Below are positions 1 to 8,926 of a DNA stretch of 64,000 nucleotides, one piece after another. Position numbers and translations under genes: made by a program. Under the pieces are notes generated by a model that worked only from the letters and a program-made list of their open reading frames with translations, searched no databases and had not been told where the DNA came from. Position 1 is the stretch's first letter. Every line of letters begins with the position of its first letter. Source of the DNA: Planoprotostelium fungivorum (lineage: Eukaryota > Evosea > Variosea > Cavosteliida > Cavosteliaceae); the NCBI GenBank assembly GCA_003024175.1, contig MDYQ01000132.1:1-64000 (forward strand). Direction: 5' to 3'.

Positions 1-1696
1 CTCTGTACCTCATCTTGGCTCTTGTTCCACTTTCTCTGCAGCATCCACTCGATTGGCTCTATTTCCCATGTCATCACATATTTTTCTCCAAACTCTGTGT
101 CGACGACCACATTCCTCCAGTTCTGCATGGCAATCTCATGATAAATCTCGATCTCTTCGATATCAAACACTGATCGAATGTCACCATGTGATTGTGATCA
201 TCCATCTCACTCTTCATCATCCATTCGATGAATTCAGACGGTGCATTTCGGTATCCTCCTGCATTTATCTTGGTGAGATAACCCTTCTCTGCTGCCCATT
301 GTAGAACGTCGAGGTTGCCATACGCTTTGGCTGAGTGAAAACTGTCCTTCGTCAGTGTGTGACGTCACGATAGTTGTACACTGACAACTCAGGATGGAGG
401 ATATCTCTCTCGTGCATCCAGCAAATCAGCTCAAACTGCTCATCAGTTGACTTGAACCAAAGATGCGATTCTTTGTTGATGTAGCCGTGTTCGATGGCCA
501 ACTGCACGGCCTGTATCCCGTTGAGTGATGCTAGAAAGATGAAACTGAGATTCCACCTTACGGTTTTCGTGTGACGAAATGATACTTGGCATTGTATATA
601 TTTTGGGGCTTAATTGATTCTCAATGCAGTACTTCACCACCTGAATCATTCTTCATGTCAGCATTTCGATATCTCCTCACTTCAGCGCAACCAGCACGTA
701 AGGCTAATGTACAGGTCATATCATTATATCCTCTTGGAACATTGTGCTGTTGAGATGTCACACCATCGTTTCGATACAGCTTCCTCTCTTCGACTCACCC
801 TCAACGCCCATTCCAACACGGCTAACGATTGGACGAAATCTGCCAACTTGGGACAATCACTCGATGTTACATTGAAATGTATCTCGTTTTCTTCCTGTCT
901 CAGCGTCACCATCTATCATCATTCAGCACTCACCAACCAATCGAGCACATCCGCGCGACCTCCTTCTGCAGCCCCCTTGTAACTTCATTGTCACTACGAT
1001 GTTTCTCTCACAAACTCACATCTCATGGACGATCCTTTCATCTATGTCGCCTCTTTCCTTGAACCAATTGATGACATGTTTGTGTCCTGCTTTGGCAGCA
1101 TGTACAAGGCAGACATATGCGTACTTTGAGATGGATTCTGGCCACGTGACAGAGGGAAGACCCTCTATACTCTGCTCGTTGTGCAGCCACTGGATCACCT
1201 CCAAGTTTCCTTCCTCTCCAAGTCTAGGCCAGACGTTCAGCCATAGGGCCTTGACTGAGGGAGCTCCTGATATGTCTTCCTTCTGGTGACAAGCGTTGAT
1301 CGTTCGTTTGCTTCCTTTCGCGAGGGCTTCCACCAATATCATCTCTCGCCTCCAGCCAGGTTGACATAGGTTACGGTGGCGAGGTGATGCCTGAGAGTTG
1401 TCCCAACCAAGGAGGTCGAGCACGTCCAGATCATCTCGGTGAGCAGCGTCACGTGATTCTTCATAAACAGGCTCTCGGATGTTGGCCATCCACTATTTGA
1501 CTATCTCTCTGTTGTGTGTGGGCAGCTGCTTCTTGTAACGCCACCAGTGGCGGTGATTGGGATCGCGAGAGTTGATGATCTTGTGAGCAACATCTCGGAG
1601 AGTCTTGGAAGTGAAGCAAGGCACACAGAGATCGGATGTGGGCAAGAAAGAGAAGACTTCAGTCCACACATCGGCTGGCAGTGGTTGCACAATCAT
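1..1696 (-). pseudogene. F-box/ankyrin-like protein, copy A (interrupted, cut by window edge)
   Basis: Reading leftward from an ATG at 1696, the product begins MIVQPLPADVWTEVFSFL, an F-box-like N-terminus, then HRHWW, KKQLP and amoeba-type ankyrin repeats (DVLDLLGWD, LEVIQWLHN, HKHVINWFK). At 1493-1495 a TAG replaces the TGG (Trp) found in the same place in the copies at 20.3 and 26.9 kb, so the frame is interrupted after about 68 codons and resumes at once. Downstream exons with introns starting GTGAG are still recognisable down to position 1, where the C-terminal exon runs off the window. F-box proteins usually recruit substrates to SCF ubiquitin ligases through repeats; that role is inference. 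Probably a recent pseudogene; a single-base assembly error is the alternative. Confidence 0.7.
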
Positions 1697-2022
1697 CCGT
1701 GATGAAAAATACGGATTCCGGAAGTGAAGAATCGGGTGACTGAAACACGCGCCGAGTTTGCGCAGCAGTGAGGTACTACGTCTCTTAAAGAGCTCAATAA
1801 AGAACGTACCACCTGGTCAGCAACAAGAGTATTCAATCAGGTGACGGCTGCGTCATTCGTGAACTGCCACTACTTTGTGTATAACGTTGAAATGTATGCT
1901 GCGAGGGTGAGTCATACACTGCGCGACGATCAGCCGTGTTTGGCGAGTGCGAAATTTAGCGCGAGGCATGTCAGAAAAAAGTTTGCGAGCGCGAGTTTCA
2001 GAATCACCCGAAGAATCGGATA
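1697..2022. other. No gene recognised
   Basis: Upstream of F-box copy A. Short open stretches occur on both strands, but none has recognisable motifs or a convincing exon structure. It may hold the promoter of copy A. It is part of the segment missing from the right arm of the inverted duplication. Confidence 0.4.
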
Positions 2023-2171
2023 TCTCACCTTCTTCAATCCTCCGTCGCTGGCAGTTTCTGACCATCTCTAGCTTCAGTACTGTCTTCAACCAGGTGAGAC
2101 AAGCGTCGATTCTATACGTGGATCCATTTCTGACGAATGAAAGGAAAACCTCAACGGAAAGGTCACCCTAA
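2023..2171 (+). pseudogene. Relic of ML-domain (NPC2-like) gene
   Basis: This is a shortened copy of the ML-domain gene at 62854-63376. It keeps the start of that gene's exon 2 (around CTCACCTTC and CTGACCATCTCT), then jumps to the end of the same exon (GTCTTCAACCAG), followed by the same intron 2 and the short last exon ending GGAAAGGTCACCCTAA. About 210 nt of exon 2 and all of exon 1 are missing. Because the intron is kept, the copy arose by DNA duplication, not through mRNA. Its order with the unknown gene to the right is the same as at 63 kb, so both came as one block. Confidence 0.85.
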
Positions 2172-2219
2172 ATTCTTTTTGGACAAAAGCGTAAATACAG
2201 ACGTGGTTTGTTTCATTCA

Positions 2220-2975
2220 TTACAGTTCGATGGAGCGACGTGTGCCACGAAGTGGTTGATTGAATGGATCGTCTTCTCTCGTCAACTCCCTCTTCTGTCT
2301 GTACATCTTCTCTCTCCAGTCCCTCTCGTTGTTCGACATGCGGGTCACCAGCAAGACCGCCTCGTGCATCCTGGCTCTTACGCCTTCCATTGATTCTCTC
2401 TTCTCTCTAAAGGTGTTCAAGTGTTGTAACAGAACTTGGAGGTCGCAGCCGCCCGTATCTATGTCTTCCGCGATGGTGCTCGTCCAGTATTCCATGAGGT
2501 ACCATTGTTGATGATCGAGGAGATGAGAGACCTCCATCGTTCAGTCCAGTTCTTCGACCTGAAGTCACCTGTCTATGAAGACCATGTTCAGTGCTGTAGT
2601 TGACGTGACTGATCAACAGACCCTTCTGTTCGTATCTTCCAATCGATAAGTTGAGACCATCCTCATAGAATGGTGGTTGTCCTCTATACAGATATATGCA
2701 CACGAACAAATTCGTCTTCTCTCCTCCATCGTGCACCTCTGTCACCGTTCAGTCTCAACCCTCTCACAGCACCGACCTCGCATATCTTTCACTTCCCTGC
2801 GTGATGCACAAGCTGGAAGACGGTTTCCCCTCGCCATCATCAGCACGTCCTCCTTGAAACGTAAGAGGTCAGCTGCATCCCACACCCCCTCTATCTCTCC
2901 CATCTCGTGTTCCTTGTAGTCTATCCTCTGAACGCAAGAGCCGTCTGCGTACCATCTGGCGTGGAGCGGCGGCAT
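2220..2975 (-). CDS. Uncharacterised protein, copy A of a three-copy family
   Basis: I do not recognise this protein. Three exons join in frame from about 2975: one containing MPPLHARWYADG and ADLLRFKEDVLMM, one containing LFVCIYLYRGQPPFYEDG and SHVNYSTEHG, and one from HLLDHQQWYLMEYW to a stop at 2220. Introns are short (about 35-40 nt) with GT and AG ends. No signal peptide or membrane span is visible; the last exon is charged and may form helices (NNERDWREKMYRQKREL). The true start is unsure, because similarity between copies ends just above the ATG at 2975, so an upstream exon may exist. A partial copy lies at 19763-20213 and a third at 63452-64000. It is tail-to-tail with the ML relic, as the third copy is with the intact ML gene. 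Confidence 0.6.
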
Positions 2976-2977
2976 AG

Positions 2978-3420
2978 TGTGAAATTTCTTCCACTTTCAC
3001 AATATTCTGTAATGCCATTATCTTATGAGCCGTGTTCGCAGATACATACTGCGGCGTCTCTTCACGGTTCATACGTTGGTTACCGTGATGATAGCGAGAC
3101 GGCACGTTATGCAAACGCGATTGAGATTGATCGACGCACGGCAGTGAATTTTACAGGGTTGATGTAGACGATATATAAACGGAAACGACCCACGCTTGAC
3201 AACCGTGGTGGGGCAACCTGCGCTGTGTCTATTTTTCTCTCCCACTTTGTGAAATTCTGAGAGTCAGGGCAATGGCGCGATAGAGAATGCCGTGCGGCTG
3301 TGCGGCTGTACGACTGCGCGACTTGTGATAGAATAGCCGATGGGTACCCCAAGAAGGCACCCGTGGTTCGATTTATGTGTGATCTGGACAATTCCAAACT
3401 CAAGACAAATTCGCGAAGGC
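2978..3420. other. No gene recognised
   Basis: Open stretches here on the minus strand (to 3526) lack family motifs and overlap sequence that is clearly chimeric to the right. It separates the duplicated arm from the peroxidase relic and could hold leftover regulatory sequence. Confidence 0.35.
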
Positions 3421-3465
3421 GTGAACAGCATCTCGAAGAGTCTTGGAAGTGAAGCAAGGCACACA
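3421..3465 (-). pseudogene. Fragment of F-box exon
   Basis: Forty-five bases match the F-box exon of copy A at about 1588-1632 (CACCTCCAAGACTCTTCG region on the plus complement; core GTCTTGGAAGTGAAGCAAGG). On the minus strand it encodes the CLASLPRL/CFTSKTLR segment. It abuts the peroxidase relic directly, which marks a breakpoint. Confidence 0.75.
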
Positions 3466-4083
3466 AGGCCGTCAAGCCTGGAGCTACCGCCATCGATCTC
3501 CACGATCTGGCCCTACACAACGGCATTCAGCACGACGCCGCTCTGACCAGAAACGACATGGGGCAGGGAGAGTTCTACACCCGAGTCAACATGACCCTCG
3601 TCAAACAGCTCACCGTGAGTCCATCTCACCGTCCTCGTCTCACCTTCTTCATCTCACCACCTGACCCCCCAACAGCAGATGAACAACGGAGGACCGGTCT
3701 CTTACCTCGAGATGGCTAGACTTCGTCGTCTCAGAGAGGGTCAGTCCGAAGCGTGGAACTCCAACTACACCCTCCCCGGCCAGGACTCCCACTCTGTTGC
3801 CACGAACAAGTGGTTCCTCGCCATCGATCAGGCAGCCGTACCTCTCCTCGTCCTCTCAGACAACATTCCATACAAGAAAGAGAACACAGGAGTGGTGCCC
3901 ATCGACAGACTCTTGACCTTCTTCCAATTCGAGAGGCTGCCATACGAGAACGGCTGGGTGCCATCGCAGTACGAGCTCTCAGGCTCTCAGATCTTCGACG
4001 GCATCAAGAAGGTAGTCAAGCTGTACCAAGAGGGACCAGACGTTGTCGAATCACCCATTGGACTCAGATTGACCGACCCATTC
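3466..4083 (+). pseudogene. Heme-thiolate haloperoxidase (Peroxidase_2-like) gene fragment
   Basis: Two exons read in frame: the first contains IDLHDLALHNGIQHDAALTR and the second NNGGPVSYLEMARLRRLREG, then LLTFFQFERLPYENGWVPS. The pattern HDAxLTR followed by F-x-x-ERLPxExGW is typical of chloroperoxidase/peroxygenase-type enzymes, secreted heme proteins that use hydrogen peroxide. The family's metal-site EHD triad reads QHD here. The N-terminal part with the heme-ligating PCP cysteine is missing, replaced by an F-box fragment, and the coding match stops near 4083 where the end of a minus-strand F-box gene begins. I see no other copy in the window. Most likely a truncated relic between F-box sequences; a functional short protein is unlikely. 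Confidence 0.7.
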
Positions 4084-4101
4084 ATTTATGTCGTTCATTC
4101 T

Positions 4102-5870
4102 TCATTCAACACGGATTCTCTTTCGTTTCGGGCTTTCCTCTTCTGGTCCGTACTTCCACAGATCCTCCAGCCATGTCACTGTGATGTCTCCGGGCTCTCT
4201 GTCGAACCACTTCTGTACTTCTTCTGCGCTCTTCTTCCACTTTCTCTGCAGCAAGTACTCTACAGCCGGTATGTGTCTATTCTTTCTCTCAGCGAGCAGA
4301 CTGTGATAAATCTCATCCTCTGTCGAACATTCTGGACTGTTTTCTGTGGAGGCGTCACTCCCCATCAGATACTTTCTCTCATCCAGGGCCCATTTGATCA
4401 TATCTTCTGATCCGTGGAAGAAGACGCCTTTTAGATATATGGTATAGCCCTCACTCGCTGCCCATTTCAACACGTCAAGGCGGTCTTCTTTGATCGCATC
4501 GTGGCACAAACTACGTCGATGTGTCAACGATGTGATCCATAACAGAAGACTGACGTTTTCGTTTCGAGTAAGCCCTTGTTATGCAGCCACTGGATTGTAG
4601 TAGAGTAACTGCTGGAAGAGCGGATGTAGATTCGAGAGTCTTCCGTTAGAAGTCCGTGATCAATGGCCAGTTGGAATACCTGTGCAGCTTCACGAATGAC
4701 CACACGATGATGTGCGACTCACCTCATAATCGTCGTGTGTTGGCGAGACAAGTTCACTTGCTTCCAAATGAGAGTGAGGGATGTATCGCATCTCATAGCA
4801 GCGCTGCATCACCTGTCGACTCTCACTCTATCTCCCTTTCGCATCTCTCACCTCCATACAGCCGGCTTCGAAGGCCAGCTTGTACAATTCAGATAGAGAG
4901 TCATACCTCACGTTGTGCTGTATAGATTGAGACCTTCTTTTGTTGTAACGCATCTCACCGACAGAGCCCACTCAAACACTTGTATAGAGCGCACAAAGTC
5001 ATTCAGGGAAAGGAGATAGTGAGGAGGAGTATCTACTCTCTGTTCCTGTGGTCAAGTGAGCTCAGTCATGTATCGTTGACATCTCACTAGCCACGTGATC
5101 ACATCCATGCGCCCCGCTCGTCCTGCTCCCTCGTACCTTCTCGGGTTAATGTCATGCCAGCTCATCTCACAGACTCACAGCTCGTGGACAGAATCCGCTT
5201 CCAGCTTGTTATTCTGTATGAGCCAAGTGACGACGTGTGTGTGTCCGTGATAGCCCAGTTCAGGATACATGATGAAGGGGGAACGCCCAGTGTTTGGCCA
5301 TTGTAGAGGGGATAGTCCCTCTACTTCATGCCCTTCCAGCACCCATCGGATGATCTCCAGATCTCCTCTTATACTGAGAAGCTTGTAAAAGACGTAGATA
5401 CCCAGTCCTTCAGTGTTGGGATGTCCCCTCTCGATGCAGGCACTGATCGTCTTCTTGCTCCCTTTCGACAGCGCTGCTTCTAGAATGTCGTTCCAGTTCC
5501 AAGAGGGTGTGTGATTATTCCACCGGATGATGGCTCGGTGACGAGGTGAAAGGTGTGTGTCGTCCCAGCCAAGAACGTCCAGCACCTTCACGTTGTCTCT
5601 TCTTGCCGCTTCTACCACTTCCTCTCTCGTGGGCTCTCTCAGCTCTCTCAGCCACCACTGGACGACCTCTTCGTTGTCTACTGGTAGCTGCTTGTTGCTA
5701 CGCCACCAGTGACTGCTCCAGGAGAGCCCAGAGTCGATGAGGCGGCAAGCAGAGTCGCGAAGGCTCTTAGAGGTGAAGCAAGGCGCACACAGCTCAGAAA
5801 TCGGTAGATACTTCAAGATGTCTGTCCATACATCAGAGGGTATAGCCATGCTGCTCGTGGTAAATACCAA
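4102..5870 (-). CDS. F-box/ankyrin-like repeat protein, copy B
   Basis: The first exon (5870 to 5175) opens MVFTTSSMAIPSDVWTDILK, an F-box-like segment, then HWWRSNKQLPVDNEEVVQWW and ankyrin-type repeats (VKVLDVLGWDD, LEIIRWVLEGH, HTHVVTWLIQNN). It splices at CACGAGCT/gtgag to LYEGAGRAGRMDVITWL, the same junction as in the other copies. The last exon (4527 to 4102) has another repeat (RLDVLKWAASEGY) and the family C-terminus (RKWKKSAEEVQKWFDRE) with a basic tail, KRKRIRVE. Middle exons, about 4530-5100, are less clear to me. F-box proteins normally bind Skp1 in SCF ubiquitin ligases with the repeats holding the target; the function here is inferred. This is the most diverged and most complete family member in the window. 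Confidence 0.7.
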
Positions 5871-6019
5871 AATAAATTGTCAAGAGATCCAGAGATCGCA
5901 TCACATCACCTGTTGTGAATTTGTATTATTACTATTTATTGTCCAATTTTATATTTTCTGCCTGGGAATTGTTGCCCACGGAAGAGACGGCGTCCGATCT
6001 CTTGCTGCTCAGAAGAACA

Positions 6020-6600
6020 CCAACTCTCATATTCTCAATCATCGGCACTGGTGGCGTCACAAGAAGCAGCAGAGAGATAGTTCACCGATGTTTGAGAGCC
6101 TGTTTGGGAAGTAGCACTTGACGCTGCGCTGCAAGATGATGTATCAATGTTTACGCTACCGAGGAGTATCACGCTCTTACCCAGAACAAGGAAACGATTG
6201 TCGACATTGACACTATTTAAATCACGTGAGGTGAAGTGGAACTTAGAGTCAATGGAATGGATGCTGCAGAGAAAGTGGAACAAGAGCCACGATGAGGTGC
6301 AGAGGTGGTTCCAGAGGGCATTGATACATCTTGGTCTCTTCTACGCCGAACGCTGATTGAATGTTATATACGTGATTGTGATTATGTATCTCTCACTCTT
6401 CATCAGCCACTCGATGGTTTCAATTGATCCGTTCATAGATGTTGTTATCTATCTCGGTGAGATAATCCTCTTCCGCTGCCCATTGTAAAACTTTGAGGTC
6501 ATCATCCTGTATGGCTGAGTGATAACTGTCCTTCATCAGTGTGTGATGTCATGATAATTGTACACTGCACTCTAGGGTGGAGGACATCTCTCTCTCTCTC
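6020..6600. pseudogene. Scrambled F-box/ankyrin gene relic
   Basis: At 6040-6115 the plus strand matches the HRHWWRHKK region of the F-box exon. At 6230-6325 the plus strand matches the C-terminal exon (EWMLQRKWNKSHDEVQRWFQR). From about 6330 to 6600 the match switches to the minus strand and follows the penultimate exons (compare 170-400). The order and orientation of pieces differ from every other copy, so this is a rearranged remnant. Confidence 0.75.
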
Positions 6601-6639
6601 TCTTTCGTGCATCCAGCGGATCAGATCAAACTGTTGGAT

Positions 6640-7130
6640 CTTCTATCCTGTGGTGATGGGAGGACGTGTACTTGCACTGTCGAAAGAAGGAGAGGATCTG
6701 GTAGCGATGATGACTGAGTGGAGAGGTCTTATAGCTTCTCCCTCTTCGGTTGGTGGACATCTTTATGGCACCACCTGTCAAGTTGAGATGGATGTGTACG
6801 GTGATGATCGCGATGATGATCGAGACACGATGACGATCGAGACGCGGTGAGATGTTTGACGCGTTGATGAATCATCGAGGAGTGTTCAAGACTTTGATGA
6901 ATGGTGATCATGAGAAAGATGAGGAAAATGAGGAAAACATCATGTCATACGACATCGTCTATATGATCAATTCTCAAAATCACCTTCGTGATGGGTTGGC
7001 AAGGTCACGATTAAATATCCAAAAAAATCTTTATCAACCGAGTCCTGTTGAGCCTTCAACTCTCATCGTTCAGCATCATCGAACATACATTTTTGGGCCA
7101 GGTGTGTGCGGATTCTGATACCTCTTCCAA
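6640..7130. other. No gene recognised
   Basis: A plus-strand open stretch to 6850 is rich in GATGATCG-type repeats and Asp/Arg codons, which suggests simple sequence more than a gene. Nothing else is supported. Confidence 0.35.
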
Positions 7131-7134
7131 AGTC

Positions 7135-7655
7135 AAGCGTGTAATGTCAATTCCACATCTTCTCTCAACATAGCTCTCCCGAAAGCTTTCGCGATCTGCA
7201 CCGGCATCACGTCCTTTCATCGGGTATTGATGCATAATTGATGATGGGTTGTGATTTTGATTTCAACAATTTCATCCGCTCTTCATTCTGTATAGAAACC
7301 TGATTGTTGTTGTTGGAATCAGGTGATCATCTCAGCAGCATTTCACCTCATTTCGCTCGCTACCCGCTTTCCATTGGTAAACGTGATCGTTGACTTTTGT
7401 TGCAGTGCTCTTGAGAGCGGTCGTTAACAGGGGATGGAGGGGCAAGCCAATCAGTCCAAACTCTTTCACTTCCAGTCCTGGCAGCATGTTGCCTTCCTCA
7501 AACAGCATGGCGACGCTGCTGTCTTTACTCGGCGGCGCACGATTGAAGCCCTCCTTCAAGACTTGACGATACGTCTCTTCTATTACAACGTTAGCTTCAG
7601 AAGGGGAACAAGAATTCTCACTTGTGATCTTTGGACCTTTTGGGTTCTGTTGCAT
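7135..7655 (-). pseudogene. Fragment resembling N-terminal part of a 2OG-Fe(II) oxygenase-like protein
   Basis: The minus strand encodes NMLPGLEVKEFGLIGLPLHP, resembling the GxGxIGLPL segment at the start of a large protist and fungal family related to prolyl 4-hydroxylases. A second piece near 7140-7210 reads QIAKAFGRAMLR followed by ELTLHA and a stop. The iron-binding HxD...H core that should follow is absent. The match is weak and made from memory of the family pattern, so an unrelated hypothetical protein is possible. Lying beside F-box relics, it fits a zone where gene pieces accumulate. Confidence 0.35.
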
Positions 7656-7981
7656 GTGATTCCGGTTGTGATGTGACTTGGTGTTTGATATATATATCTC
7701 TGTGGGACTTGGTTTCTGATACTAGCTGGCTGAGAGTGGGTTGATCGGTAGGTGTCGTGTTGTTCATTGTGATGCTATTGTGTTCAATTTCGTTCCTTGA
7801 TTGTTCGCATTCGCAGGTGTGAGTTTTCTTTGCTTCGTTAACGAAACGCGCGAAGAACAACACAAACAGAAACGGATCACCAACCGCACATCACGCTCTA
7901 AAGACACTGGTAAGTTCTGTTCGTTATTGTTATATTTGGATATCTCATTCTTTCTTTTGTTATAGTTGAAGATTAGTTGAA

Positions 7982-8592
7982 ATGGCCACCACTCCTCGCC
8001 CTCGAGACGATTCATATTTGAGTGAGCTTCCAACTATCGACGCCAAGAGAAATGCCCTCGCCGCTGATGTTCGACGTCTAACAACACAACAAGTCAGCGG
8101 ACCGGCGAAGACAGCTACTAGTGATTGGATAGAGACAGCCACGGACAGACAATTGGACACCTGGCTCACATTAACTGATTAGGACTTCATCGACTCTGTG
8201 AAGGCGAAGGGACCCGCTGTATATTCAAGAGCACAATTAGAGTTTGGTGAGATTGCATCTTGTGAATCTCAAATTTACTTTGTCAGATCGATCCTTACCG
8301 AGGCCAACGTATCTCGCTTGTGCGACTCACACCCCTTCTTGGTGTAACTTCTCACATCATTCCTGGACAAGTGACGGCTGTTGGTCCAGGTATCATTCTG
8401 GTCAGTGCGCTCTCTGCTAAAGGGATGACTGGAGGTGCTCTTGCCTGCGCTGCCACTGGTGCCGCCATTGGCTTCATTGGAGGCTCGGCAGAGGTTTCAG
8501 AAGAGAGATTGGTGATGTATTGTATACCAATGCACATCATTCATACACCCGATAAAGGAGGAATGGGCACACCTCTTGAGTACAAATGGTAG
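7982..8592 (+). CDS. Small uncharacterised protein
   Basis: An ATG at 7982 opens MATTPRPRDDSYLSELPTID. It is preceded by what looks like a 5' UTR intron (7912-7964, gtaag to tatag). A likely second intron ends at the branch-like TTAACTGATTAG (8171-8182) and leads to DFIDSVKAKGPAVYSRAQLE. The 3' part, to a stop at 8592, contains a Gly/Ala-rich hydrophobic stretch (ACAATGAAIGFIGG), perhaps one membrane helix. The central exon joins are ambiguous because two frames are open. No family recognised; AATAAA-like signals follow at about 8598. Confidence 0.45.
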
Positions 8593-8654
8593 ACAACAAT
8601 AAATACATTTGTGGCTTCTTTGTTGTTTTGTATGATGTTGTTCGCGTGATCTTC

Positions 8655-8805
8655 TCATCGTCACCACCTCTCATCGTTCAGTACTCACCAAACCCATCAG
8701 TATGTCCATGCGACCTCCTTCTGCAGTATCCTACAGCTTAGACCAGATTCACACAGTTTGCGGTGGCAAAGAGTTGACTGTCGTCCCTGCCAGGCTGAAG
8801 TAGAA
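8655..8805 (-). pseudogene. F-box/ankyrin gene fragment
   Basis: The left half matches 26425-26505 of F-box copy D (CTCTCATCGTTCA, then GCGACCTCCTTCTGCAG). The right half, around TGCGGTGGCAAAGAG, matches the WRR/HRNL segment of the first exon (compare 1350-1412). Sequence between these parts is missing, so it is a collapsed remnant. Confidence 0.65.
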
Positions 8806-8926
8806 GATAGATACCTCTATCATTGTGAACCGCACGAGGCGAGAGAACGATATGTCTCTGTTTCTCCTTCGTCAACCCAGAAGGAGGACGTTTGAAATAG
8901 AAGTGTCTTTATATCATATCCGTCAT

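Larger units (their letters stand above)
1..2977. repeat. Inverted duplication, left arm (A)
   Basis: This segment reappears in reverse complement at 19763-21787. Position 1 pairs with 21787, and the copy clearly continues beyond the window start. Pairing runs from 1 to about 1580 and from about 2507 to 2977; the stretch between is absent from the other arm. Stretches aligned by eye are nearly identical with scattered substitutions. It carries an F-box/ankyrin gene copy, an ML-gene relic and an unknown gene. Confidence 0.92.

Noticed and set aside
3107-3526. 139-residue minus-strand frame
   Set aside because: It crosses the breakpoint between an F-box fragment and the plus-strand peroxidase relic, so it is a chance frame.
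4102-5870. Viral origin of the F-box/ankyrin genes, since large DNA viruses carry similar combinations
   Set aside because: The genes have several phase-consistent spliceosomal introns shared among copies, which argues for a cellular family.
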